64,000 nt of DNA from Caballeronia mineralivorans PML1(12). Its GTDB lineage: Bacteria > Pseudomonadota > Gammaproteobacteria > Burkholderiales > Burkholderiaceae. Shown piece by piece: positions 35,672 to 45,308 of the stretch; within the stretch, counting starts at the first letter, position 1, and each line of letters opens with the position of its first letter. The notes beneath the pieces are model-generated. The model did not search any database. It saw nothing but the letters and a program-made list of their open reading frames with translations, and was not told the DNA's origin. The stretch lies in the NCBI RefSeq assembly GCF_001028175.1, contig NZ_AEJF01000078.1, positions 1 through 64,000 of the forward strand, read 5' to 3'. The position numbers and the translations under genes were made by a program.

Positions 35672-36013
35672 CTAACGTGGACCTTGTTCATCGACCCGTA
35701 TTTTCCTGCCCTCGATGCGGATCGGCACGGGTGTGAGGCTCGCGCCAAGGCATGGACCATCCACGCACACCCCGTCCTCGAACCGAAACATCGCGCTGTG
35801 ATGGGCACACATGAGAAGCTCGCCGCCATAGGCACAGAACGTGTTCGGCTCGTAGTTCAACGGGATCGAAAAGTGCGGGCATACATTGCGATAGGCCCAT
35901 GCGCTGTCCCCTCTGCGCAGCACGAGCACTTCAGCCCGCGCTTCAAAACCACCGCCGTCCGGCACGTCATCGAGGGTGCAAAGATAAGCGCCGTCGCTTA
36001 CTCGATCGCCCAT
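35672..36013 (-). CDS. Rieske-type [2Fe-2S] ferredoxin
   Basis: The 113-residue protein is a single Rieske domain with cluster ligands Cys45 and His47 (CPHFS) and Cys69 and His72 (CAHHSAMF). It carries electrons in the cytoplasm. Stand-alone Rieske ferredoxins usually feed ring-hydroxylating oxygenases, but none is in this operon. It is the last gene of the hydroquinone operon, six bases after the intradiol dioxygenase stop, and AAGGAG precedes the start. It might serve an oxygenase elsewhere or re-reduce dioxygenase iron; both are inference. Confidence 0.9.
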   Translation of the reverse strand: MGDRVSDGAYLCTLDDVPDGGGFEARAEVLVLRRGDSAWAYRNVCPHFSIPLNYEPNTFCAYGGELLMCAHHSAMFRFEDGVCVDGPCLGASLTPVPIRIEGRKIRVDEQGPR

Positions 36014-36019
36014 GGTTTT

Positions 36020-36859
36020 TCACTCCTTCGCGATCAGCACGAAGTCGCGCTCCACCTCGAAGTACGGCTTCGCTCCCTTACTTTCCCTGAGCACGTACTC
36101 CACAACCAGCGACGACTTCACACCAAAGACCGCATCCGATTCAACGTACGTGTCATCGGATGAAAACAAGGCTGTCGTCACAGTCTCGTAACCCGGTGCT
36201 TCGATCAGGAAATGCACATGCGCCGGGCGCATCGGATGGCGGCCGGTCGCCGCGAGCATCTTGCCGACCGGGCCGTCGTCGGGTATCGGGTAACTGGTGG
36301 GCTTGATCGCGCGAAAAGCGTATTCGCCTTGCGCATTCGATCGGAACCGGCCGCGCAGGTTGCTCTCCGGCTGCTCGGGGTCCTGCCCTTCGTACATGCC
36401 GTTGGCAGCCGTCTGCCATACCTCGATGAGTGCGCCGGCTACCGGCTTCCCGTGCATGTCGACAAGACGTCCATGAAACAGCGCGGGTTCGCCTTCGGTC
36501 TGCGCAATGTCCGCACCGAAGGCGGCGTCCTTCGCACCTTCGCGATAGAACGGTCCAAGCAAGCTGTTCTCCGTCGACTCCCCCTCACGGCGGTTGTTAA
36601 TGGCATCGAGCAAGATCGACAGACCGAGCGTGTCGGATAGCAGAATGAACTCCTGGCGAATGCCGTCGCACTTCTTGCCGGTCGCGGTCAGGAATTCGAT
36701 GCCCTGCCGCCATTCCGTTTGCGTCAACCGCACTTCACGAGCGAAGTCATGCAGATGCCGCACGAGCGCAGTCATGATCTCCCTGGTACGAGGATTGGCG
36801 CAGCCACTGAAGGACTGCAGCACGGTTTCGGTGATGGTCTCGCTGTTCTGGTCTTTCAT
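36020..36859 (-). CDS. Intradiol ring-cleavage dioxygenase, probably hydroxyquinol 1,2-dioxygenase
   Basis: The 279-residue non-haem Fe(III) enzyme has iron ligands Tyr156, Tyr190, His214 and His216, seen in GMYEGQ, SYPIPDDGPVG and RPAHVHF. The helical N-terminal dimerisation domain (residues 1-95) and STENSLLGPFYREGA resemble the hydroxyquinol 1,2-dioxygenase branch more than catechol enzymes. It would open hydroxyquinol to maleylacetate, the substrate of the reductase in the same operon. That offers a second entry beside the hydroquinone dioxygenase. Catechol 1,2-dioxygenase is the alternative. Confidence 0.88.
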   Translation of the reverse strand: MKDQNSETITETVLQSFSGCANPRTREIMTALVRHLHDFAREVRLTQTEWRQGIEFLTATGKKCDGIRQEFILLSDTLGLSILLDAINNRREGESTENSLLGPFYREGAKDAAFGADIAQTEGEPALFHGRLVDMHGKPVAGALIEVWQTAANGMYEGQDPEQPESNLRGRFRSNAQGEYAFRAIKPTSYPIPDDGPVGKMLAATGRHPMRPAHVHFLIEAPGYETVTTALFSSDDTYVESDAVFGVKSSLVVEYVLRESKGAKPYFEVERDFVLIAKE

Positions 36860-36868
36860 CGTCTTACC

Positions 36869-37951
36869 TCAAGGTGCTGCATGCAGGGGGTCCGCTGAGT
36901 CCGCGGATTCTTTAGGCGCGGGTGAAACCGAGGGTCCGGTGTCGAGGAACACGACGCGCCGGCCGACGGGAAAAAGTTGCAGGCCGAACCGCCGCGATAC
37001 GTAACCCCACAATCCCTGCGGGAAAAACATCGTGACGACGATCGCAAGCGTGCCCAGTCCGATCAGATACCAGGTGCCAAAATCCGACAAGAACTTGTTC
37101 AGCAGGAAGAATATCAGGGTACCGATGATCGGCCCTTCGAGCGTACCCAGGCCGCCGATCATCACGATGAAAATCGCGAAGGCAGTCCAGTTTACGGAGA
37201 ACGCTGCGTCGGGCGAAATACGCAGATTGCCCACGAAATAGAGCCCGCCCGCGAGCGCGGCGCCGCCTGCCGACACGAGATAGACCCCGAGCCGGGCACG
37301 TTTTACATCGACACCCTGACTGTTCGCCGCCACCGCGTTGTCGCGCATCGCGGTGAGCGCGAGGCCGCGTTTCGAGCGCAGAAAGCCATACAGCAAGCCG
37401 ATAGAAGCCGTGACAATGGCAAGCGCCAGCCACAGGGTCAGCGATTCGCGCAACGAGCGTGGCACGTCCTGCAGCGCGGTCAAGCTCGTTCCTGATCCGC
37501 CGCCAAGCCAGGACACGTTCGCCACTGTCAAGCGGACCACCTCGGCGATCACCCATGTGCCTATGGCGAAGTACCCGCCTTCCAGCCGGAACGCAACAAG
37601 CGATACGGGCACCGCGATCAGCGCGGCAATAGCGCCGGCAATCGGCACGGCGACGAAGGGCGATACGCCGCCATAGTTGGCAAGCACCAGCATCGCGTAC
37701 CCGCCAATGCCGAAATACACCTGTTGCCCGATCGACACCAGACCGCCGTAACCCGCGAGCAGGTTCCACATCATCGCGAAGACCAGATACGCGGCGATCT
37801 GCGTGAAGTCGCGCAAGGTGTCTCGACCTGCCCAATAGGGGAAACTTGCGACCAGCGCAGCGACGATCAAGAGGACGAACACCGCCACTCTGCTTGCACG
37901 CGTCGCCCGCCGGATTTCGAAACTTCGCTTACTAACGTTCATCACGCTCAT
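36869..37951 (-). CDS. livM: Branched-chain-type ABC permease LivM
   Basis: A 360-residue HAAT-family permease with about nine hydrophobic segments and typical phrases: GYGGLVSIGQQVYFGIGGYAML, LRLEGGYFAIGTWVIAEVVRL-like segment, GLALTAMRDNAVAANSQGVD and MIGGLGTLEGPIIGTLIFFLL. I use ATG at 37951, eight bases after an AGG; the frame starts three codons earlier at GTG. It pairs with LivH in importing the operon substrate, probably an aromatic compound here. Confidence 0.9.
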   Translation of the reverse strand: MSVMNVSKRSFEIRRATRASRVAVFVLLIVAALVASFPYWAGRDTLRDFTQIAAYLVFAMMWNLLAGYGGLVSIGQQVYFGIGGYAMLVLANYGGVSPFVAVPIAGAIAALIAVPVSLVAFRLEGGYFAIGTWVIAEVVRLTVANVSWLGGGSGTSLTALQDVPRSLRESLTLWLALAIVTASIGLLYGFLRSKRGLALTAMRDNAVAANSQGVDVKRARLGVYLVSAGGAALAGGLYFVGNLRISPDAAFSVNWTAFAIFIVMIGGLGTLEGPIIGTLIFFLLNKFLSDFGTWYLIGLGTLAIVVTMFFPQGLWGYVSRRFGLQLFPVGRRVVFLDTGPSVSPAPKESADSADPLHAAP

Positions 37952-37973
37952 TTGGCTCACCTCGTAGCGGGCG

Positions 37974-38840
37974 TCACGCTGTCTTGGGCAACAGGCCCTG
38001 AGGCCGTACCGTCAGCAGCGCAAGAAACAGCACATGACCTAGCCAGATGCCCCAACCAGGATCGAAATAGAAGCCGGCCTGCTGAGCAATGCCGAGTGCG
38101 ATTCCGCCAAGGAATGTGCCCCAGAACGACCCCATCCCACCGATGATCACCGCCTCGAACGCATACAGCAGCAACGCCGGGCCGTCAGAGGGAGAGACAG
38201 CCGTACGCATGGCATAGAGCGTGGCGGCAAGCGCGATCAGCACGAAGGCGATGCTCATCGCGAGGGCGAAGGTCCTGCGCGGCGAGACACCCATCAGTTG
38301 CACGATCTCGCGGTCGTCGGAGGTGGCGCGAAAGGCCCGACCGAGCGGCGTGTGCCCGAACAACCACTGCAGCCCGAGCGTGGCCGCCACCGTTACGGCA
38401 AGCGTCAGCAGTGGCAGGAGCCCGAGCGCGATGCCGCCCGGCAACGCAATGCTCATCGATTCGAACCCGCCTGTCGCGAGCGAGCGCGGGTCGGCGGAAA
38501 ACACCTCTTGCAGCACATTCTGGATCACGATAGAGAGGCCGAAGGTGACCACGAGCGATGGCAAGGGATCGCGGCCGCTTACGCGATTGAGGACGGTGTA
38601 TTGCACCGCGTAACCCGCACCGAAGGCGATTGCGATCAGCGGCGGCACGGCGGCCCAAAGCGGTATATGAGCCCAGTTCGTGAGGACGAACAGGACGAAC
38701 ACCAGCAGCACGATGAAGTCGCCGTGCGCGGTATTGGTCAGGCGCATGACACCGAACACCAGCGACTGGCCCATCGCGAAGAGCGCATAGAGCGCGCCGA
38801 GCAAGACGCCCTGCAAGAGGATGTTGATCAGTGAACTCAT
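37974..38840 (-). CDS. livH: Branched-chain-type ABC permease LivH
   Basis: The 288-residue permease opens with MSSLINILLQGVLLGALYALFAMGQSLVFGVMRLTN and contains GRAFRATSDDREIVQLMGV and VIIGGMGSFWGTFLGGIALGI, hallmarks of LivH. Its ATG at 38840 overlaps the LivF stop by four bases, which favours this start over the much longer open frame. It forms the channel with LivM. Confidence 0.9.
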   Translation of the reverse strand: MSSLINILLQGVLLGALYALFAMGQSLVFGVMRLTNTAHGDFIVLLVFVLFVLTNWAHIPLWAAVPPLIAIAFGAGYAVQYTVLNRVSGRDPLPSLVVTFGLSIVIQNVLQEVFSADPRSLATGGFESMSIALPGGIALGLLPLLTLAVTVAATLGLQWLFGHTPLGRAFRATSDDREIVQLMGVSPRRTFALAMSIAFVLIALAATLYAMRTAVSPSDGPALLLYAFEAVIIGGMGSFWGTFLGGIALGIAQQAGFYFDPGWGIWLGHVLFLALLTVRPQGLLPKTA

Positions 38841-39544
38841 GAGACCGCTCCGAAATAGGCTTGCGTGATGGCTTCGTCGGAGACCTCGGCCGACGCCCCC
38901 GACAAAGACACGCGCCCCTCCTGAAAGCAATAGAAGCGCTTCGACACGCGCCGTGCGAGTTGCACGTCCTGCTCGACGACGATCGCACTCATGCCGTCGG
39001 CGACAATCGACGGCAGGGCGGCGTAAATTTCCCTGACGATCACGGGTGCGAGGCCCAGTGAAAGTTCGTCACACATGAGAAGTTCCGGATTACTCATCAA
39101 CGCACGGCCAAGCGCGACCATCTGCTGCTGCCCACCGGACAGCGCCGTTGCCGGATGATGCCGCCGCTCCTTCAGCACAGGAAAAAGCGCGTAGACGGTA
39201 TCGAGGCTCCAGCGACCGGGCCGCGAGCAATACGCGCCGAGCATCAGGTTTTCCTCCACTGACAAGCTCGCGAAAAGCCGCCGCCCTTCCGGCACGAGCG
39301 CAATACCCTTGCCCACGATGCGTGCAGCAGCCATGCCGCCGACCGGCTCACCCTTGTAGACAATCTGCTGCGCGGGCGCGCGCAGGAGTCCCGCCAGCGC
39401 CTTCAGAAAGGTGGACTTACCCGCCCCGTTCGAACCGATCAACGCAATCACTTCACCCCGGTTGACTGTTACATCGATGCCGAACAGCGCCTGGAAGTCG
39501 CCGTAAAAAGCGGTCAGGCCGTGAGTTTCAAGAATGGCCGGCAT
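38837..39544 (-). CDS. livF: Branched-chain-type ABC ATPase LivF
   Basis: The 235-residue ATPase has Walker A GSNGAGKST, signature ALSGGQQQMVALGRALMSNP, Walker B LLMCDELSLGL and the H-loop replaced by VVEQDV, as in LivF. GGAGG lies seven bases before the ATG at 39544, two bases after the LivG stop. Confidence 0.92.
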   Translation of the reverse strand: MPAILETHGLTAFYGDFQALFGIDVTVNRGEVIALIGSNGAGKSTFLKALAGLLRAPAQQIVYKGEPVGGMAAARIVGKGIALVPEGRRLFASLSVEENLMLGAYCSRPGRWSLDTVYALFPVLKERRHHPATALSGGQQQMVALGRALMSNPELLMCDELSLGLAPVIVREIYAALPSIVADGMSAIVVEQDVQLARRVSKRFYCFQEGRVSLSGASAEVSDEAITQAYFGAVS

Positions 39545-39546
39545 GA

Positions 39547-40269
39547 TCACGCCTCCAAACCAAGATAAACCCGCTTGACTTCAGGGTCGTCCATCACGGC
39601 GGCGGGTGAGCCTTCTGCGAGGTGTTTGCCGAAGTGAATGACTAGCAGCCGGTCAGCAACAGCGAGCAACGCATGCACCACATGCTCGATCCACACGATC
39701 GTCACGCCTTGCTCCTTGACGCGCCGAATTTCATCAACGAGTTCGTGTGTCTCCGGTTCCGTCAGACCGCCCGCGATTTCATCGAGCAGCAGGAGTTTCG
39801 GCCGCGTCGCAAGCGCCCGAGCAAGTTCGAGGCGCTTGCGATCTAGCAGCGTGAGCGTGCTCGCCAACTGGTTCGCGCGGCGCTTGAGGCCGGTGCGCTC
39901 CAGCACGTCGATGCACAGCCCGGCGGCTTCGCGTTCTTTCAACGCGCCGCCGAACGTCGCGCCGACCATGAGGTTCTCGAACACCGTCATGCCGCCGAAG
40001 GGACGCGGCACCTGATACGACCGGCCGATGCCCGCAATACATCGGCGGTGCGGTGCCAGCGTGCCGATATCCGCACCGTCGAATTCGATCGCACCGGTGT
40101 CCGGGCGCGTATCGCCGCTGATGAGGTTGAAAAGCGTGGTCTTGCCCGCGCCGTTCGGTCCGAGGATCCCGTAGGTCTCGCCTTGCTCGATCGCGAAACT
40201 GATGTTGTCGGTGACCTTCAACGCACCGTAACGCTTCGACACGTCCGTCAATCTAAGAACGCAGCTCAT
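39547..40269 (-). CDS. livG: Branched-chain-type ABC ATPase LivG
   Basis: The 240-residue ATPase shows Walker A GPNGAGKTTLFN, the family phrase GIGRSYQVPRPFGGMTVFENLMVGA, and LDEIAGGLTEPET with Glu for catalysis. The signature motif is reduced to STLTLLDRKRLELARALA, common in LivG-like proteins of aromatic transporters. GAGGAG precedes the start, 13 bases after the receptor stop. Confidence 0.92.
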   Translation of the reverse strand: MSCVLRLTDVSKRYGALKVTDNISFAIEQGETYGILGPNGAGKTTLFNLISGDTRPDTGAIEFDGADIGTLAPHRRCIAGIGRSYQVPRPFGGMTVFENLMVGATFGGALKEREAAGLCIDVLERTGLKRRANQLASTLTLLDRKRLELARALATRPKLLLLDEIAGGLTEPETHELVDEIRRVKEQGVTIVWIEHVVHALLAVADRLLVIHFGKHLAEGSPAAVMDDPEVKRVYLGLEA

Positions 40270-40282
40270 TCTCGTGTCTCCT

Positions 40283-41572
40283 CTACCCGATCAGTTTGAG
40301 CGGGCCGGACAGCGGCACGTTCGGCGCGAGCTGGTTGTTCACGATCGCGAGGTCGAAGCGACGCGTCTGCCCTTTGACCCACTGACCGCCGACGAGCGGC
40401 GTCTTCGCCACGTTCTTCACGGGCCCGCCGCCCCAAGCGACGTGACCGACGACCGTGTCCAGCTTCGTCGAAGCCACCGCGTCGCGAATCGCTTCGTTCG
40501 AGTCGATGTCCTTGCTGCGCTTGAGCGCATCGACGGCGATCTCGAACAGCGCATGCGCGAAGCCGATGGGCTGGGTCCATTGCTTCGATGTCGCCTTCTC
40601 GTAGGCATCGGCCAATTGGCGCGCCGACTGCCCCGTCAACGACGACTTGAACGGGTGCGAGGGCGACCACCATACTTCCGTCGAGAGGCCATCGCCGAGA
40701 TCGCCCAGCGCTTCGATCGAAGTCGGAAACAGGAGTGCCTTTCCGATGGAAATGACCTTCGGTTTAAAACCCTGCTGGCGCGCCTGGACCAGAAAATTCT
40801 TGGCGTCAGGCGGAATCACGACGCCTGTCACGATCTGCGCGCCACTCTGCTTGAACGCGGCAATCTGTGCGGAGAAGTCCTGCGTCATGGACTGAAAACG
40901 GCCGGGGTCCTTCATCGTAAAACCCTTTTGCGCGAGCACCGGCGGAAAGCCGAGCTTGCCGTCGCCCCATGCATTGCCGTCGCCGTCGTTTGGAAAGAGT
41001 CCGCCGACCGACTTGTTGGTCTGTACCGACTGCCACATACCGGTGTAGACCGCGATCACGTCTTCAAGGCCCCAAAAGAAATGATACGTGAAGCGAAAAC
41101 CCTTCTTCGGATCGCCCTTTCGGCCGAAGAACCACGGTTGCCACGGCACTACGGTGGAGACGCACGGCATCTCGTTGATCTCGCATGCATCGCTCACAGG
41201 ATTGGCCGTTTCGGGCGTGCCCGAAACCAGCATGATGTCGACCTTGTCTTTCAGGATCAGGTCGTTCGCTACCTCGCCGGCGCGGTTCGGATTCGACTGG
41301 CTGTCCTTGACCACGATCGCGACGGGGTACTGCTTGCCGTTGATCGCAATCCCGGCCTTAAGCGCGGTCTGCATCTGTTCAATGATGAAGCGATCGGCTT
41401 CGCCAAACGGCGCGAGCGGCCCCGTTTGCGGCGACACGTAACCGATCTTGAGCGTGCGTGTACCCGCAGCATTTGCGATGCGCGCGAACATGGGTGAAGC
41501 TGCAACAAGCGCACCGCCCGCTGCGAGCTTCACGAAATGACGGCGAGCGCCATCGATGGAATGATCGTCCAT
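40283..41572 (-). CDS. Periplasmic binding protein of the Liv-type importer
   Basis: The 429-residue receptor has a twin-arginine-like signal (DGARRHFVKLAAGGALVAASPMFA) and the ANF/Leu-Ile-Val receptor fold: KIGYVSPQTGPLAPFGEAD, VVKDSQSNPNRAGEVANDLI, and VSGTPETANPVSDACE. Because it lies inside a hydroquinone-degradation operon, the ligand is more likely an aromatic or phenolic precursor than an amino acid. ATG at 41572 is preceded by AGGAG, so the longer frame is not used. Confidence 0.9.
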   Translation of the reverse strand: MDDHSIDGARRHFVKLAAGGALVAASPMFARIANAAGTRTLKIGYVSPQTGPLAPFGEADRFIIEQMQTALKAGIAINGKQYPVAIVVKDSQSNPNRAGEVANDLILKDKVDIMLVSGTPETANPVSDACEINEMPCVSTVVPWQPWFFGRKGDPKKGFRFTYHFFWGLEDVIAVYTGMWQSVQTNKSVGGLFPNDGDGNAWGDGKLGFPPVLAQKGFTMKDPGRFQSMTQDFSAQIAAFKQSGAQIVTGVVIPPDAKNFLVQARQQGFKPKVISIGKALLFPTSIEALGDLGDGLSTEVWWSPSHPFKSSLTGQSARQLADAYEKATSKQWTQPIGFAHALFEIAVDALKRSKDIDSNEAIRDAVASTKLDTVVGHVAWGGGPVKNVAKTPLVGGQWVKGQTRRFDLAIVNNQLAPNVPLSGPLKLIG

Positions 41573-41645
41573 GCTTGTCTCCTTCAGTCTCTTATCCTGC
41601 TGCACGTGCTGCGCCGGCCTTCTTGCGTGCCTGGCTCAGAGGTAT

Positions 41646-42704
41646 TCAGTCCGGTCGCCGCCCTTCGTAAGCGGCCACCAGCAAAGCCCGCAATGCCGCA
41701 CGTTCAAGCGGCCTTGGATTCCAGTACGGGTTCTTCAATGCAATATCCAGCGCAATGTCGATATCCGATTCCTGCAGCCCGATATCCTTCAACGCCGTCG
41801 GTGCGCCGTTGTCACGGGCGAGATCGAACACGCCTTGCGCGGCGTCCGTCGTCCCGAGTGCACGTGCGATACGCTGCATGGCGTGCGGCGCAGCTTCGCG
41901 GTTGTACGCAAGTGCATGAGGCAACACGATCGTATGTGTCTCAGCGTGCGGCAAGTTGAAGGTGCCGCCGAGCGTGTGGCACAGCTTGTGATGCAACGCC
42001 ATGCCGACGCTGCCGAGCACCGCTCCGCACAGCCATGCGCCATAGAGACAATCGCCGCGCGCATCGATATCGTCGGGGCGCGCGACCACACGTCCGATTC
42101 CTTGTCCCAACGCGCGAATGCCTTCCTCCGCCATCAGCCCGATAATCGGATTCGCGTCTTGCGCGTAGAGCCCTTCCGCCGCGTGCGCAATCGCGTTGAT
42201 GCCACTTGTGACGGATAGCGAGGCAGGCAGCGACAGCGTTAGCGTGGGATCGTAGATCACGGTCTTCGGCAACACGCGCAGATCGCGGCCGGTCTTCTTC
42301 AAACCCGCGTCGGTGAGGCCGTAGATAGGCGTCATTTCCGAGCCTGCGTAGGTGGTCGGAACCGCGAGGACGGGCAGCGATGAAGTCAGTGCAATCGCCT
42401 TGCCAAGGCCGGTCGTGGAGCCGCCGCCGATTGCCACTGCGCAGTCGGCGCCGAGCCTCGCAGCGTAATCACGAGCCTCTTGCGCGGTCTCGACAGGCAC
42501 ATGCATGACCGCCTTGGCAAACACGCCGACGGCACGCAACCCGAGTCGCGCGGCTATCGCTTTGGCCTGCTCGCGCTGCTGAGGCGTGGACAGAACAATG
42601 ACCCGTTTCGCGCCGAGCAGATCGATTTCCCGCTCGAGATGGTCGATGCTGCCGGCACCGAACACCACGCGCGAGGGCGAGCCCTGATAGATGAATGCGT
42701 CCAT
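41646..42704 (-). CDS. Maleylacetate reductase
   Basis: The 352-residue Fe-type alcohol dehydrogenase family protein begins DAFIYQGSPSRVVFGAGS, contains the NAD(P)H-binding GGGSTTGLGKAIA, and has VPTTYAGSEMTPIYGLT and the GMALHHKLCHTLGG block, all typical of MacA/TfdF/PnpF reductases. It reduces maleylacetate to 3-oxoadipate, which enters the TCA cycle. The start two bases after the aldehyde dehydrogenase stop implies a shared transcript. It collects the products of both ring-cleaving dioxygenases in this operon. Confidence 0.93.
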   Translation of the reverse strand: MDAFIYQGSPSRVVFGAGSIDHLEREIDLLGAKRVIVLSTPQQREQAKAIAARLGLRAVGVFAKAVMHVPVETAQEARDYAARLGADCAVAIGGGSTTGLGKAIALTSSLPVLAVPTTYAGSEMTPIYGLTDAGLKKTGRDLRVLPKTVIYDPTLTLSLPASLSVTSGINAIAHAAEGLYAQDANPIIGLMAEEGIRALGQGIGRVVARPDDIDARGDCLYGAWLCGAVLGSVGMALHHKLCHTLGGTFNLPHAETHTIVLPHALAYNREAAPHAMQRIARALGTTDAAQGVFDLARDNGAPTALKDIGLQESDIDIALDIALKNPYWNPRPLERAALRALLVAAYEGRRPD

Positions 42705-42706
42705 GA

Positions 42707-44170
42707 TCAACGCGGGTAATAAGGCGGAATGTTCGCGTCGACATTCACCCAGACCGACTTCGGCTGCGTGTATTCGCGCATCACTTCAAAGCCCATCTCG
42801 CGACCATAACCGCTTGAACCCACCCCGCCGAACGGCGACGCCGGACTGACGCGCTTGTAGCAATTGATCCAGACCATGCCGCTTTTCAACTGGCGCGCAA
42901 AGAGATGCGCGCGCTGCAGATCGCGTGTCCACATGCCCGCGCCAAGGCCGTATTCCGTGCCGTTGGCAATCGCCAATGCTTCTTCGTCGCTCCCGAATGT
43001 ACTCACCGTTACGAATGGGCCGAACACTTCTTCCTGCGACACGCGATCGCCCGGTTTGGCTGCAACAATGGTCGGTTCGACGTAACAACCGTTGGCAAGC
43101 GCAGCGATATCCGGCGCCTTGCCGCCCGACAAAATGCGACCGCCCTGTTCGCGGGCGACATCGACATAAGACAGTACGCGGTCACGATGATGACGCGACG
43201 TCAGCGGCCCCATCTCCGTCGCCGGATCGAGCGGATCGCCTATCTTGATGGAGCGTGCAAGCGCGATAAAACGTTCGAGCAGTTCGTCGGCTACCGCTTC
43301 ATGCACGATCAGCCGCGATGCCGCAATGCACGCCTGGCCCTGGTTATGAAAGATGCCGAACGCGGAGCCTTGCACGACGGCGTCGAGGTTGGCGTCGGCG
43401 AATACGACATTCGCGCCCTTGCCGCCGAGTTCGAGTTGCACCTTCTTGAGATTACCGGCCGAGGCCTGCACGACCTTGCGCCCGACCGCCGTCGATCCGG
43501 TAAATGCCACCTTGCTGATCTCCGGATGCTCGGCGATGTATTGCCCTGCCACCTGACCGAGACCCGGCACGATATTGACCACACCCGCTGGAAAACCAAC
43601 CTCGACCATCAGTTCGGCGATCGCAAGACTGGAGAGCGGCGTGAGTTCGGCGGGTTTCATGATCACGCAATTGCCGGCGGCAAGCGCGGGTGCCATCTTC
43701 CAGCTGGTGAACATCAGCGGAAAATTCCACGGCACCACCTGGCCGACAACGCCGACCGGTTCGCGCGTCACATAGTTTAGAAAGCCCGCCTCGACCGGAA
43801 CCACCGAACCTTCGAACTTGTCCGCCATACCGCCGAAATAGCGGAACGTGACGGCCGTGCGCGGCACATCGAGATTGCGGGTATCGCGAATCGGATGACC
43901 CGTATCCAGCGACTCGAGCCGGGCCAGTTCATCCGCATTCGCTTCGATTGCATCGGCGAGCTTGAGCAGCAGACGGCCGCGATCCATCGCCGCCATGTTG
44001 CTCCACTTCGGAAACGCAGCTTTCGCTGCGGTGACGGCGCGGTCGATATCGGCGTGCCCGGCCATCGAGACGTTTGCGATCACCGAGTTGTCGTGCGGGT
44101 TGAGCGAGGCCAGCGTCTCTCCGCTCTCGGCGGAAACAAAACGACCATTGATGAAGAGTTGCGTTTGCAT
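42707..44170 (-). CDS. Aldehyde dehydrogenase, probable 4-hydroxymuconic semialdehyde dehydrogenase
   Basis: A full-length 487-residue NAD(P)+ aldehyde dehydrogenase. It has [14 protein letters not shown], the cofactor loop [11 protein letters not shown], general base Glu in [12 protein letters not shown] and nucleophile Cys in [10 protein letters not shown]. In pnp/hap-type operons this position is held by the enzyme that oxidises 4-hydroxymuconic semialdehyde to maleylacetate, and I infer the same role. ATG at 44170 with AGGACC upstream was chosen over the longer frame. Confidence 0.9.
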   Translation of the reverse strand: MQTQLFINGRFVSAESGETLASLNPHDNSVIANVSMAGHADIDRAVTAAKAAFPKWSNMAAMDRGRLLLKLADAIEANADELARLESLDTGHPIRDTRNLDVPRTAVTFRYFGGMADKFEGSVVPVEAGFLNYVTREPVGVVGQVVPWNFPLMFTSWKMAPALAAGNCVIMKPAELTPLSSLAIAELMVEVGFPAGVVNIVPGLGQVAGQYIAEHPEISKVAFTGSTAVGRKVVQASAGNLKKVQLELGGKGANVVFADANLDAVVQGSAFGIFHNQGQACIAASRLIVHEAVADELLERFIALARSIKIGDPLDPATEMGPLTSRHHRDRVLSYVDVAREQGGRILSGGKAPDIAALANGCYVEPTIVAAKPGDRVSQEEVFGPFVTVSTFGSDEEALAIANGTEYGLGAGMWTRDLQRAHLFARQLKSGMVWINCYKRVSPASPFGGVGSSGYGREMGFEVMREYTQPKSVWVNVDANIPPYYPR

Positions 44171-44262
44171 GATGGTCCTGCCTGAAGGAATCTGAAGACA
44201 AAGCCCTGCCCGCGACGCCAGCAAGACTGGCGTCGTTCGGGACAGCGAGAGGGGAATCGGGT

Positions 44263-45258
44263 TTAGAGCGGCACGGGGTACGGCGGGAGTTCACCGCTTT
44301 CATAACGCTTGGGCAGATCAGGCGTGGCGTTCTCCCAGACGAGCAGCATCGAGCGTTTTTGCGAATATCCCTTGTGGCGAATATCGGCGGGCATGGCCGC
44401 GATATCACCGGCGTTCATCGTGATACGGGCGCGCGGTTCGCCGGTGTCTTTGTCCCCGACGTCCCAGATGATCTGGTCGGAGAGTTGCAGGAACCACTCC
44501 ACACGATCGTTGCCGTGAAAGACCGGCAACACGAATTCCTCGGTCGTCGGGCAAAAGAGGCTTTGCTTGCACACAGACGTCACCGACGGATTCCACGTCA
44601 CGTCCGAACGCGACAGGTACTTGAAGAGACTGAATGCGTGCAGCTCATGTTCGAAACCCGGTTCAGCGTGGATCTCCGGCTCGTCCTGCCCGACATCCGC
44701 AAACTGGCGGTTGACAGGAAGGTCATCGCGCAACGGCGAATCTCCTTCGATCCCCGGCATGCGCTTCGTTGCAATGCGGGTACGCTCGATTGCGCCGATG
44801 TTGTCGCCATGCTTGATACCGAATGCCGAACCCGTTTCTTCGGGAGCGGCGAACGGATCGAAACCTTCGTTGACCCAGTCCTTCAGGATTGCCTTGAAAG
44901 TCGCCATGATCAGCGGCGTTTCGAACTGCTGCGTGTAGTCGACGCCGGCTTCCTTGAAGCTCGCGTTATACGAACCGGCATACATGTCCACGCGGCCGTA
45001 GTGATTGCGCGTGCCGATCACTTCGTCGAAGTTGACCCAGCCGTAGAAGAACCCCCACGCCACGTCGCGCATCATGGCGCGCAGGAAGTCGTCGGCGTGC
45101 ATCTGGTGGGAACGGCTCTCGCCCTTTGACGGCCATTTGACCGTGACGAAATAAGCGTCGCGGCTGAATTCGAAATCGCCTAGCGTGAAAGTGCGGTAAC
45201 CGCTCGTCTTGTCCGGGTCGGTTGCGGTGACGCTTTGAAGCACTGCTGTCTGATCCAT
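44263..45258 (-). CDS. Hydroquinone 1,2-dioxygenase, large subunit
   Basis: The 331-residue protein resembles PnpD/HapD, the large subunit of two-component Fe(II) hydroquinone dioxygenases, which cleave hydroquinone to 4-hydroxymuconic semialdehyde. The probable iron site is His248-x-Asn250-x3-Glu254 (HGNDRVE) and His295 in ADIRHKGY, within a cupin-like C-terminal barrel. The sequence DVAWGFFYGWVNFDEVIGTRNHYGRVDMYAG is also family-like. GAGGAG precedes the ATG. It follows the small-subunit gene by 50 bases. Assignment is from motif memory and operon logic. Confidence 0.87.
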   Translation of the reverse strand: MDQTAVLQSVTATDPDKTSGYRTFTLGDFEFSRDAYFVTVKWPSKGESRSHQMHADDFLRAMMRDVAWGFFYGWVNFDEVIGTRNHYGRVDMYAGSYNASFKEAGVDYTQQFETPLIMATFKAILKDWVNEGFDPFAAPEETGSAFGIKHGDNIGAIERTRIATKRMPGIEGDSPLRDDLPVNRQFADVGQDEPEIHAEPGFEHELHAFSLFKYLSRSDVTWNPSVTSVCKQSLFCPTTEEFVLPVFHGNDRVEWFLQLSDQIIWDVGDKDTGEPRARITMNAGDIAAMPADIRHKGYSQKRSMLLVWENATPDLPKRYESGELPPYPVPL

Positions 45259-45308
45259 GACTTACTCCTCGAAGGTTGATCGGGTCAATAAGGCGGCTCG
45301 CGCCTCAC

